Of a stretch of DNA of 9,327 nt, positions 1 through 6,226 are shown piece after piece. The DNA comes from an uncultured Erysipelotrichaceae bacterium (GTDB lineage Bacteria > Bacillota_I > Bacilli_A > Erysipelotrichales > Erysipelotrichaceae). Below the pieces are notes generated by a model. The model did no database searches, had not been told where the DNA came from, and worked only from the letters and a program-made list of their open reading frames with translations. A program made the position numbers and the translations under genes. The stretch spans positions 1 to 9,327 of the forward strand of contig CADBPK010000119.1 in assembly GCA_902796465.1 (NCBI GenBank), written 5' to 3'. Numbering within the stretch: position 1 is the first letter of the stretch; each line of letters begins with the position of its first letter.

Positions 1-1022
1 AGATCACGCTTGAAAAGGTGCGTTCTTTCATCGGAAACGGGATCATGCAGGAAGTCATACACAGCTGTCCGGAAGGGACAGGTGAAGCAGTTATTCAGCA
101 GGTATACGATGATTTCAATGCATACTATGCAGAGCACTGCAGCGACAATACGCATCCTTATGAAGGAATTCCGGAGGTCCTGCGGGATCTCAGGGAATGC
201 GGGATCAAAACGGCAGTGGTTTCCAATAAAGGGGATTATGCCGTACAGGAACTGATGGACCAGTATTTTGAGGGACTGTTCGATGCCGGTGTGGGGGAAA
301 AGGAACATGTCAGGCGAAAACCCGCCCCGGATACAGTATACGAGGTGCTGAACCAGCTGGATGTGTCAAAGGAAAACGCAGTGTATATCGGGGATTCCGA
401 AGTGGATCTGGAAACAGCACGGAATGCCGGCATGGACTGCATTGCGGTCACATACGGATACAGGGACAGGGAATTTCTGGAGGAACAGGGTGCACAGATC
501 ATTGCGGAGAGTCCCGAGGAAGTTGAAAATATTATTCTCAGAAACAACCGGGACCAGACGCCTCCGGGCATGAGGTGGTACAACTTCCTGATCTGGTTCG
601 GTCTGTATGCAGGAGCTGTCATGAATATGCTGGAAGGACTGCGCATGATCACGGGGAAAATGTATCAGATATCCGGTTATTCCCCGGAGAAGATCTATCA
701 GGTCTTCCCGCTGCTCCGGTATGCTAATATCTTTTTCGGCATATGCCTGTTCGCGCTGGGTCTGTTCTGCGTCAATGTGCGTATAAGCCTGCGCCGTTTT
801 GAGAAAAAAGGACCGGCAAAATACTATATCCTGCTGATCGGGATCAATGTCATACAGATCGCAGGACTCGTTGTATATGCCCTGCTCGGGAAAAAATACG
901 GTGTAGCCGTAAACAATGCCGGGTTATCGGATATCCTCATGCAGGCAGGAGCCGGTCTGATCGTACTGGCGGTATCCTATATCTATTTCAATAACCGGAA
1001 ACATCTGTTCATCAATGAATAA
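1..1022 (+). CDS. HAD hydrolase (phosphoglycolate phosphatase-like) fused to a four-TM membrane domain, 5' end outside the window
   Basis: The reading frame is open from base 3, so the gene starts before the window and the GTG at 18 is not the start. The HAD core is a Gph/PgpB-type phosphatase: the cap end reads VRSFIGNG, motif II is VVSNKG, the motif III lysine lies in RRKPAPDTV and motif IV is GDSEVD. The motif I nucleophile (DxDGT) must lie upstream and cannot be checked. The HAD part ends near base 540. The same frame then continues without a break for about 160 residues with four hydrophobic segments starting near WYNFLIWFGLYAGAV, LRYANIFFGICLF, YYILLIGINVIQI and ILMQAGAGLIVLA, and ends in the basic NNRKHLFINE. 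Soluble Gph proteins normally stop where this domain begins, so this looks like a membrane-anchored phosphatase. An internal ATG at 570 has no Shine-Dalgarno sequence, which favours a true fusion. It lies 12 nt upstream of the peroxiredoxin gene. Family assignment is firm; the substrate and the role of the membrane part are unknown. Confidence 0.85.
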   Translation, partial: ITLEKVRSFIGNGIMQEVIHSCPEGTGEAVIQQVYDDFNAYYAEHCSDNTHPYEGIPEVLRDLRECGIKTAVVSNKGDYAVQELMDQYFEGLFDAGVGEKEHVRRKPAPDTVYEVLNQLDVSKENAVYIGDSEVDLETARNAGMDCIAVTYGYRDREFLEEQGAQIIAESPEEVENIILRNNRDQTPPGMRWYNFLIWFGLYAGAVMNMLEGLRMITGKMYQISGYSPEKIYQVFPLLRYANIFFGICLFALGLFCVNVRISLRRFEKKGPAKYYILLIGINVIQIAGLVVYALLGKKYGVAVNNAGLSDILMQAGAGLIVLAVSYIYFNNRKHLFINE

Positions 1023-1034
1023 CAGGAGGGAAAT

Positions 1035-1487
1035 ATGCTTGAAGTCGGCACAAAAGCACCGGCATTTACACTGCCGGACCAGAACGGGAAAGAACATTCA
1101 TTAAGTGATTATCTGGGACAGAAGGTGATTCTGTATTTTTATCCGAAGGACAATACCGCAGGATGCACGAAACAGGCGTGCGGTTTCGCGGACCGCTATC
1201 CCGAGATCCGTGAAAAAGGCGCGGTCGTGCTCGGCGTATCCAAGGATTCCGTAAAGAGCCATAAGAAATTCGAAGAAAAGTACGGTCTGCCTTTTACCCT
1301 GCTTTCGGATGAAAATGTGGAAGTCATACAGGCATATGATGTCTGGAAGGAAAAGACATTGTACGGAAAGAAGCACATGGGTGTTGTGCGTACAACATAT
1401 CTGATCGATGAGAACGGTGTGATCATACAGGCGAAAGGAAAAGTAAAGCCGGCGGAAAACGCGGCAGAAATGCTGGGTGAACTCTGA
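1035..1487 (+). CDS. bcp: Thioredoxin-dependent thiol peroxidase (Bcp/PrxQ-type peroxiredoxin)
   Basis: This is a 150-residue cytoplasmic peroxiredoxin that reduces hydrogen peroxide and organic hydroperoxides using thioredoxin. Its length matches the Bcp family. The start has a strong AGGAGG at 1024-1029, five to six nt before the ATG. The N-terminal block GTKAPAFTLPDQNGKE is typical. The active site reads NTAGCTKQACGF, giving the peroxidatic Cys44 and, five residues later, Cys49 in the position of the E. coli BcP resolving cysteine. The family often has Pro where Ala42 stands here, a minor variation. The C-terminal VRTTYLIDENGVI block is also typical. It follows the HAD-membrane gene by 12 nt, and its TGA overlaps the yaaA ATG (TGATG), so the two are almost certainly cotranscribed and translationally coupled. 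No promoter or OxyR/PerR site is visible just upstream, so regulation must come from before the window. Confidence 0.95.
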   Translation: MLEVGTKAPAFTLPDQNGKEHSLSDYLGQKVILYFYPKDNTAGCTKQACGFADRYPEIREKGAVVLGVSKDSVKSHKKFEEKYGLPFTLLSDENVEVIQAYDVWKEKTLYGKKHMGVVRTTYLIDENGVIIQAKGKVKPAENAAEMLGEL

Positions 1488-2221
1488 TGCAGGTGATCCT
1501 TTCACCGGCTAAGAACATGGTCGTAAACAACGATGACATCCTGCCGGAAAGAATGCCCTGTTTTATCAAGCAGGCGGAGATCCTGAAAAACAGGCTGCGG
1601 AAATGCACAAGGGATGAGCTGAAAAAGATCTGGAAATGCAGCGACAAGCTGACGGATCTGAATGTGGAAAGACTGCAGCGCATGGATCTGGAGAACGGTC
1701 TTTCACCGGCCTTGTTTTCCTATGTCGGACTGGCGTTCCAGCATATCGGGGCAGGCGCTCTGACGGAGGAGGAACTGCGTTTCCTGGATGAGCATCTGTA
1801 TATCCTTTCAGGTTTTTACGGGGCTCTGCGGCCGCTGGACGGCATCGTGCCTTACCGGCTGGAAATGCAGGCGGTGATGCCGGACGGGGAGGATCTGTAT
1901 GCTTTCTGGGATGACAGGATCTGCCGGAAGGTAACGGAAAATGACCATGTTATCATCAATCTTGCTTCGAAGGAGTATTCCCGCAGTGTGGAGCCGTATC
2001 TCACACCGGAGGATACCATGATCACCATCGTATTCGCGGAAGAGAAGGGAAATAAGCTGATCCAGAAAGGAACCATGGCCAAGATGGCACGGGGAGAGAT
2101 GGTCAGCTATATCGCAGAAAACAGGATCAATGATCCTGAGAAACTGAAGGCGTTCCATCTGCACTATCATTTCAACGCAGAGCGTTCTTCGGATACGGAA
2201 TATGTATTTGTTCATGAATAA
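1487..2221 (+). CDS. yaaA: Peroxide stress protein YaaA (DUF328/UPF0246)
   Basis: This 244-residue protein has the YaaA signature throughout: N-terminal QVILSPAKNM, the central YGALRPLDGIVPYRLEMQA block at residues 111-129, NLASKEY near 158-164 and KMARGEMVSYI near 199-209. In E. coli YaaA (258 residues) lowers intracellular free iron during peroxide stress and limits Fenton damage to DNA; it binds DNA and contains a helix-hairpin-helix fold. The ATG overlaps the bcp TGA by one base (TGATG) and has no good Shine-Dalgarno of its own, so it is probably translated by re-initiation behind bcp. Pairing with a peroxiredoxin fits the peroxide-defence role well. The gene ends right at the bidirectional terminator at 2221-2263. 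Identification is confident; the molecular activity in this organism is inferred from the family. Confidence 0.95.
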   Translation: MQVILSPAKNMVVNNDDILPERMPCFIKQAEILKNRLRKCTRDELKKIWKCSDKLTDLNVERLQRMDLENGLSPALFSYVGLAFQHIGAGALTEEELRFLDEHLYILSGFYGALRPLDGIVPYRLEMQAVMPDGEDLYAFWDDRICRKVTENDHVIINLASKEYSRSVEPYLTPEDTMITIVFAEEKGNKLIQKGTMAKMARGEMVSYIAENRINDPEKLKAFHLHYHFNAERSSDTEYVFVHE

Positions 2222-2263
2222 AAAGGACCTCATTCCTCCCGTACAGGAGAAATGAGGTCTTTT
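2221..2263. terminator. Bidirectional intrinsic terminator between convergent yaaA and ECF S-component genes
   Basis: Nine outer base pairs (GACCTCATT at 2226-2234 with AATGAGGTC at 2251-2259) and four inner pairs (CTCC 2236-2239 with GGAG 2246-2249) surround a six-base loop, with a single C/A mismatch between the two stems. An A-run on the left (2221-2224) and a T-run on the right (2260-2263) let it act in both directions. It fills the 48-bp gap between convergent genes. Confidence 0.9.
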
Positions 2264-2269
2264 GTCCTT

Positions 2270-2899
2270 TTATTCGCCTAAGCGCATGCGCCGTATGGAC
2301 GGCCACAGGGCCTTGTCCAGTACCGGGACGACGACAGCCGCGAGGATCGTTTCCAGGATGCCGTTGGTTGTGATTACGCCGAAGACCAGTGCCGCAACTC
2401 CTGTCACCGGGATGCCGAGTGCCTGAGCATAAGGCTCTCCGAAGAACAGCCAGATCATACCCATAACAAGCAGGGTGTGGATCATCGTGTTCACGCCGGC
2501 AGAGATCGCGCATGCAGGGATCGGCCCGGTTTTCTTCCGCAGCATCCGGAAGAGTTTTCCGGAGAACCAGCCGAGGAAGATGCGCGGTCCGAAGACGATC
2601 AGCAGGCTGAAGAAGTTGCCGTGGATCCCTCCGACCGTAATAAACGGTGAGAACAGGAACGATGTGATGCCCGGTGCGAATGTCGCCCTCAGCATGGAGG
2701 TCAGTCCGAAGACAAACCCGGTCAGGGCGCCGTAAGAGGTTCCAAGGAAGATACCGGCAAGGATGACCGGTATGTGCATAGTCGTAATGTTGATGGCTCC
2801 GACAGGAATATATCCGATCGGTGTCAGAGTCATGATGATCTGGATCGCGATAAAGAACGCTGCCAGAGTCATCTGTCTAATCTTTAAGTTGTTTTTCAT
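2270..2899 (-). CDS. ECF-transporter S component (substrate-binding membrane subunit), PanT-like
   Basis: This 209-residue integral membrane protein has about six hydrophobic segments and is an S component (EcfS) of an energy-coupling factor transporter: it binds a vitamin or vitamin-like substrate and works with a shared EcfT/EcfA module encoded elsewhere. The block TPIGYIPVGAINITTMHIP (residues 26-44), followed by LGTSYGALTGFVFGLTSM and GNFFSLLIVFGPRIFLG, resembles the ECF S families often annotated as pantothenate (PanT) or unspecified, so the substrate is not settled. The chosen start is ATG at 2899, giving MKNNLKIRQMTLAAFF, the usual N-terminus for the family. An in-frame ATG at 2953 would add 18 residues that include the translated -10 promoter element, which makes it unlikely. 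Neither start has a Shine-Dalgarno sequence. It is downstream of hpt with 57 nt between the genes and converges on yaaA. Confidence 0.85.
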   Translation of the reverse strand: MKNNLKIRQMTLAAFFIAIQIIMTLTPIGYIPVGAINITTMHIPVILAGIFLGTSYGALTGFVFGLTSMLRATFAPGITSFLFSPFITVGGIHGNFFSLLIVFGPRIFLGWFSGKLFRMLRKKTGPIPACAISAGVNTMIHTLLVMGMIWLFFGEPYAQALGIPVTGVAALVFGVITTNGILETILAAVVVPVLDKALWPSIRRMRLGE

Positions 2900-2906
2900 G
2901 AAGAGT

Positions 2907-2915
2907 ATTATAGCA
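2907..2915 (-). promoter_or_regulatory. Extended -10 promoter of the ECF S-component gene, apparently leaderless
   Basis: On the minus strand the sequence reads TGCTATAAT, an extended -10 with a perfect TATAAT at 2912-2907. No convincing -35 lies 16-18 nt upstream, which is tolerable for TGn extended promoters. Only seven bases separate TATAAT from the ATG at 2899, so transcription would begin at or next to the A of the start codon. The lack of a Shine-Dalgarno sequence is consistent with a leaderless message. Transcription start is predicted, not measured. Confidence 0.5.
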
Positions 2916-2956
2916 CCGATACGGAAAAAGGGGTAATCAAGCCCGGCGAGCATTAT

Positions 2957-3493
2957 TCAGTCTTGTTTTAATGCGGCAATGTAAGGGAGATTGCGGTAGT
3001 GCTTAGCGTAGTCGATGCCGTAGCCGACAATGAACACATCGCCGACCGTAAAGCCGCAGTAATCGATCTGCACTTCTTTCTTCCTTTTTTCCGGTTTGTC
3101 GAGCAGGGTGCAGATGCGGACATCTTTCGCGCCGCGCTCAGCCATCATCTCCTTCAGGTATGAAAGTGTCAGTCCTGTTTCGACGATATCTTCCACCAGA
3201 AGCACAACGCTGCCGCGGACATCCTGCTGGAGGTCCTTGATGATCCTGATTTCACCGGAGGATTCTTTTGCATTGCCGTAACTGGAGACAGCCATGAAGT
3301 CGATCCGGACCGGCATATCGATCTCACGGATCAGGTCACACATGAAGATGCCGGCCCCTTTCAGAATACCGACAACGACCAGGTCTTCCTCCGCGAAGTC
3401 TTTCGTGATCTGTCTGCCGAGTTCTTCCACCCGCAGCTGAATTTCCTCTTTTGAAAACAGAATTTTATCAATACCATCTCTTGCTGAATTCAT
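2957..3493 (-). CDS. hpt: Hypoxanthine phosphoribosyltransferase
   Basis: This 178-residue purine-salvage enzyme transfers phosphoribose from PRPP to hypoxanthine (and often guanine), giving IMP or GMP in the cytoplasm. Seen in order: the N-terminal [21 protein letters not shown], the GILKGAGIF loop near residues 43-50, the flexible loop [11 protein letters not shown] near 70-80, the PRPP-binding [15 protein letters not shown] at 97-110, the purine-site KPEKRK near 133-138 and the C-terminal [16 protein letters not shown]. In most HPRTs the PRPP motif reads EDI(I/V)D(T/S)G; here the last acidic residue is Glu105 instead of Asp (codon GAA), which is conservative but at the catalytic-base position. 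The start at 3493 fits the family length and has a GGAG 12 nt upstream (3509-3506); a TTG at 3544 or ATG at 3517 would add an unconserved tail. It is divergent from the ula-like operon. Confidence 0.93.
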   Translation of the reverse strand: MNSARDGIDKILFSKEEIQLRVEELGRQITKDFAEEDLVVVGILKGAGIFMCDLIREIDMPVRIDFMAVSSYGNAKESSGEIRIIKDLQQDVRGSVVLLVEDIVETGLTLSYLKEMMAERGAKDVRICTLLDKPEKRKKEVQIDYCGFTVGDVFIVGYGIDYAKHYRNLPYIAALKQD

Positions 3494-3562
3494 ATTTTTT
3501 ATTATCTCCGTTTTCATTTCTGCAGAATAAGATATCTCTGTCAATCAAAGGAAAAAATTCCC

Positions 3563-3574
3563 TGTGGAGTCACA
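3563..3574. promoter_or_regulatory. Small inverted repeat TGTG-N4-CACA, possible operator
   Basis: The sequence TGTGGAGTCACA is a perfect 4-bp inverted repeat with a four-base centre. It sits where the -35 region of the ulaG promoter would be, between the divergent hpt and ulaG genes. Such a site could bind a local repressor or activator, but the arms are short and no regulator gene lies in the window, so this is only a candidate. Confidence 0.2.
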
Positions 3575-3585
3575 TACTGCAGGAA

Positions 3586-3594
3586 TGGTACAAT
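3586..3594 (+). promoter_or_regulatory. Extended -10 promoter of the ula-like operon
   Basis: The sequence TGGTACAAT is an extended -10 (TGn plus TACAAT, one mismatch to consensus). The -35 region around 3565-3571 is poor, as is common with extended -10 sites. Transcription would start near 3601, leaving a leader of about 25 nt. The leader contains the Shine-Dalgarno TTGGAG at 3612-3617, eight nt before the ATG at 3626. Confidence 0.5.
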
Positions 3595-3625
3595 ACAGAC
3601 AGATAACAGGATTGGAGACCATAAT

Positions 3626-4729
3626 ATGAGCAAAGTTACAGAAATCACCAGAGAAAGCTGGATCAAAAGCACTTTCCCGGAATGGGGAACATGGCTGAAT
3701 GAAGAAATTGAAAATACAGAGATTCCCGAAGGATCGGTAGGCATGTGGTGGCTCGGATGCACGGGCATCTGGTTCAAGACACCGGGCGGTGCAAACATTA
3801 CTATTGACCTCTGGGCAGGAAACGGAAAGAGAACACACGGCGACGGTCTGATGAAGCCGGGACACCAGATGGCGAATATGTCAGGCGTACGGAAAATGCA
3901 GCCAAACCTCAGGGCTGTGCCGTTTGTCATTGACCCGTTTGCGGTAAAACATGTGGATGCCGTACTGGCAACACACTATCACCAGGATCATATGAGCGCG
4001 GAATTCGCAGCCCATGTCATACAGTCCGGCATGACGACGACAAACGAAAAGGGTGAAGAGATCCCGGTACCGTTTATCGGACCGGAAAAGTCAGTGGAAT
4101 ACTGGCTGAAATGGGGTGTGCCGGCTGAAAGATGCATTACCGTAAAACCCGGTGATGTGATCAAGATCAAGGATCTGGAGATCGTTGCGTTGGATTCCTT
4201 TGACCGTACATGTATCGTTACTACGGATTCCCAGGGTACAGACAGGGAAGACCTGGCAGGCAAATGCCCGACGGATATGGATGCGAAGGCAGTCAACTAC
4301 CTGGTAAAGACACCGGGCGGAAATATTTATCACAGCGGTGATTCGCATTATTCCATCTATTTTGCGAAGCATGGAAAAGATTATGACATCGACGTGGCAT
4401 TCGGTTCCTTCGGACTGAACCCGGTAGGCATCCAGGACAAGATGGAAGCAACGGATATCCTGCGTATGGCGGAAGCGCTCCGCTGCAAGGTCGTCATCCC
4501 GATCCATTACGATGTCTGGACAAACTTCATGGCTGATGTCAACGAGATCAAAGTACTTTATGAAATGCGGAAGGACAGGCTGGATTATGCGTTCCATCCA
4601 TTCTTCTGGGAAGTAGGCGGAAGATATCTCTATCCGCAGGATAAGGACAGACGGGCTTACCATCATGACCGTGGCTTTGATGACTGCTTCGAGCATGAAC
4701 CGAATGTACCGTTCAGAAGTGTGCTGTAA
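3626..4729 (+). CDS. ulaG: UlaG-type L-ascorbate-6-phosphate lactonase (metallo-beta-lactamase fold)
   Basis: This 367-residue protein (E. coli UlaG is 354) belongs to the UlaG subgroup of metallo-beta-lactamase-fold hydrolases. In E. coli UlaG opens the lactone ring of L-ascorbate 6-phosphate to 3-keto-L-gulonate 6-phosphate in the cytoplasm. Metal ligands are visible: HYHQDH at 117-122, the HSGDSH block at 236-241 and IPIHYDVW with His294. The N-terminal [17 protein letters not shown] and [11 protein letters not shown] blocks are characteristic of UlaG rather than of generic beta-lactamase-fold proteins. The GGAG at 3614-3617 supports the start. It is the first gene of a five-gene operon and lies 18 nt ahead of the kinase. 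No UlaABC phosphotransferase genes are present to make the phosphorylated substrate, so the true substrate here may be a different phosphorylated lactone, or the phosphate may come from the kinase next door. UlaG-subgroup membership is secure; the exact reaction is inferred. Confidence 0.9.
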   Translation: MSKVTEITRESWIKSTFPEWGTWLNEEIENTEIPEGSVGMWWLGCTGIWFKTPGGANITIDLWAGNGKRTHGDGLMKPGHQMANMSGVRKMQPNLRAVPFVIDPFAVKHVDAVLATHYHQDHMSAEFAAHVIQSGMTTTNEKGEEIPVPFIGPEKSVEYWLKWGVPAERCITVKPGDVIKIKDLEIVALDSFDRTCIVTTDSQGTDREDLAGKCPTDMDAKAVNYLVKTPGGNIYHSGDSHYSIYFAKHGKDYDIDVAFGSFGLNPVGIQDKMEATDILRMAEALRCKVVIPIHYDVWTNFMADVNEIKVLYEMRKDRLDYAFHPFFWEVGGRYLYPQDKDRRAYHHDRGFDDCFEHEPNVPFRSVL

Positions 4730-4747
4730 AGAACAGGAAGTGTTTTC

Positions 4748-6226
4748 GTGAGCATTCTTGTACTGGATATCGGCACCACCAGCATGCGCGGTATCCTCTA
4801 TGAAAAAAACGGGAATAAACTCGCAGTATCGCAGAAAAAGAATCATCTGGTCTTTCTCGGGGACGCGCTCATCGAGGAAGATCCTTCCGACTGGACCAAT
4901 AATACATATGCCATCCTGCAGGAGATCGGAAAACAGTATCCGCTGAAGGATATTGAAGCGATCGCACTGACGGCACAGCGTTCTTCCGTCATCCCGGTGG
5001 ATGAAGCCGGAATACCGCTTCTGCCGGCAATCATGTGGCAGGATACGCGCAACCGGGAGATCTGCGATGAACTGTCCGTTCATAATGAAGAACTGTTTCA
5101 GAAAACAGGTGCTTTTGTGAGCACCGTTTTCTCCGGCAGTAAGATGACGTGGATCCGCAGAAACCAGAAACAGATCTATGAGAAAGTTTATAAATTCCTC
5201 AATATACCGGAATATATCTGTTATCAGATGACAGGCAGATATGTATCCGACAGGACCTATGCCAGCAGGACCGGGCTGATGGATCTGCGCACAGGGGAAT
5301 GGGATCCGGATATCCTCAAACTGTATGAAGTGGATCCGGACAAGCTGTGCGAACTGATCGAACCGGGTGAAACAGCCGGATATATAACAAAGCAGTTTGC
5401 GGAAAAGACCGGTGTCCCTGAGGGGATTCCTGTCCTGCACTGCGGCGGTGACCAGCAGTGCGCGGCGATCGGGCACGGCATCATCCGGGAAGGGAATGCG
5501 TCCGTGACCGTCGGGACAGGCGGGTTTATCACAGCCGCATGCGATCATCTGCCGGAAAAACTGCTTTCCGGCATGATCTGGAACAGGTCCTCGATCCCGG
5601 GAAAGTTTATTCTCGAAGCCAATGTGCTCAGCTGCGGGGCTGCCCTTGACTGGTGTGCAAGGGAGCTGTACCAGATGGAACACCCGGATTATGACATTCT
5701 GGAGAAGGAACTCCTCAGGGAAAACTTTGTGAGCAGCTGCCTTGTGGTCCCGTATTTCAGCGGGAAAGGCGCACCGGGCTGGGATCCGCTTGCCCGGGCA
5801 GTCTTTGCGGATATCACCACCGCCACAAGAAGGAGCGAGATCTTCAAAAGCATCATGGAAAGCATCTTCATGGAGATCTCGAACCATCTGAAGGATATGG
5901 AACAGTATGTGCCGGTGCGCAATATATACTGCGGCGGCGGCATGACCGGGAGCGACGCGCTGAACCAGCTCCAGGCGGATGTATACGGACGGGAAGTATT
6001 CTGCACAAAGGATCCGGAGGCGACCGCGTTCGGCTGTCTGCTTACGGCATTGTGCGGCATGCATATCTATCCGTCCATATATGACGCTTACCACGCGCTT
6101 TATGATCCGTATGCCACGCGCATGTATCAGCCGGATATGAAAAAGCATGCATTGTATAAAGAAAAACGGCAGAAAATGAATGATCTTTACCGGAGGGTCA
6201 GGAAAGGAAATCAGGATGAAAGCTGA
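4748..6226 (+). CDS. FGGY-family carbohydrate kinase (L-xylulose kinase / LyxK-like)
   Basis: This 492-residue cytoplasmic sugar kinase uses ATP to phosphorylate a sugar or sugar acid. Typical FGGY features are present: the N-terminal phosphate-binding LDIGTTSMRG (residues 6-15), TAQRSSVIPVD near 75-85 and MWQDTRNR at 96-103, the catalytic aspartate Asp235 in HCGGDQQCAAIG, the VTVGTGGF nucleotide-site block near 253-260 and CGGGMTGSDALNQLQAD at 395-411. It starts with GTG, with AGGAAG at 4735-4740 seven nt upstream. Placement between UlaG and the two epimerases suggests a ketopentose (L-xylulose or L-ribulose) or 3-keto-L-gulonate as substrate, as with LyxK (YiaP) of the E. coli yia operon. 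The sequence alone does not distinguish these from gluconate or xylulose kinases. Its last 11 bases overlap the next gene. Confidence 0.9.
   Translation: MSILVLDIGTTSMRGILYEKNGNKLAVSQKKNHLVFLGDALIEEDPSDWTNNTYAILQEIGKQYPLKDIEAIALTAQRSSVIPVDEAGIPLLPAIMWQDTRNREICDELSVHNEELFQKTGAFVSTVFSGSKMTWIRRNQKQIYEKVYKFLNIPEYICYQMTGRYVSDRTYASRTGLMDLRTGEWDPDILKLYEVDPDKLCELIEPGETAGYITKQFAEKTGVPEGIPVLHCGGDQQCAAIGHGIIREGNASVTVGTGGFITAACDHLPEKLLSGMIWNRSSIPGKFILEANVLSCGAALDWCARELYQMEHPDYDILEKELLRENFVSSCLVVPYFSGKGAPGWDPLARAVFADITTATRRSEIFKSIMESIFMEISNHLKDMEQYVPVRNIYCGGGMTGSDALNQLQADVYGREVFCTKDPEATAFGCLLTALCGMHIYPSIYDAYHALYDPYATRMYQPDMKKHALYKEKRQKMNDLYRRVRKGNQDES

Noticed and set aside
570..1022. Separate membrane-protein gene starting at the internal ATG at 570
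   Set aside because: There is no Shine-Dalgarno before this ATG and the frame runs through from the HAD domain without a stop, so a fusion is the better reading.
2957..3544. Longer hpt start at TTG 3544 or ATG 3517
   Set aside because: Both lack a Shine-Dalgarno and add residues not seen in the family; ATG 3493 gives the usual length and has a GGAG upstream.
3520..3583. Two CTGCAG hexamers (3520-3525 and 3578-3583) as paired operator half-sites
   Set aside because: The flanks do not match each other, and a repeated 6-mer palindrome in 60 bases is weak evidence.
3494..3625. Riboswitch in the divergent hpt-ulaG region
   Set aside because: The predicted leader of ulaG is only about 25 nt and the hpt side shows no conserved aptamer or terminator hairpin, so there is no room or pattern for a riboswitch.
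4091..6148. A 685-codon open frame on the minus strand, antisense to ulaG and the kinase
   Set aside because: It has no family features, no Shine-Dalgarno sequence and is cysteine- and histidine-rich in a way typical of antisense shadows. The plus-strand frames carry clear UlaG and FGGY motifs. The opening follows from rare TTA/CTA/TCA codons in the sense genes.
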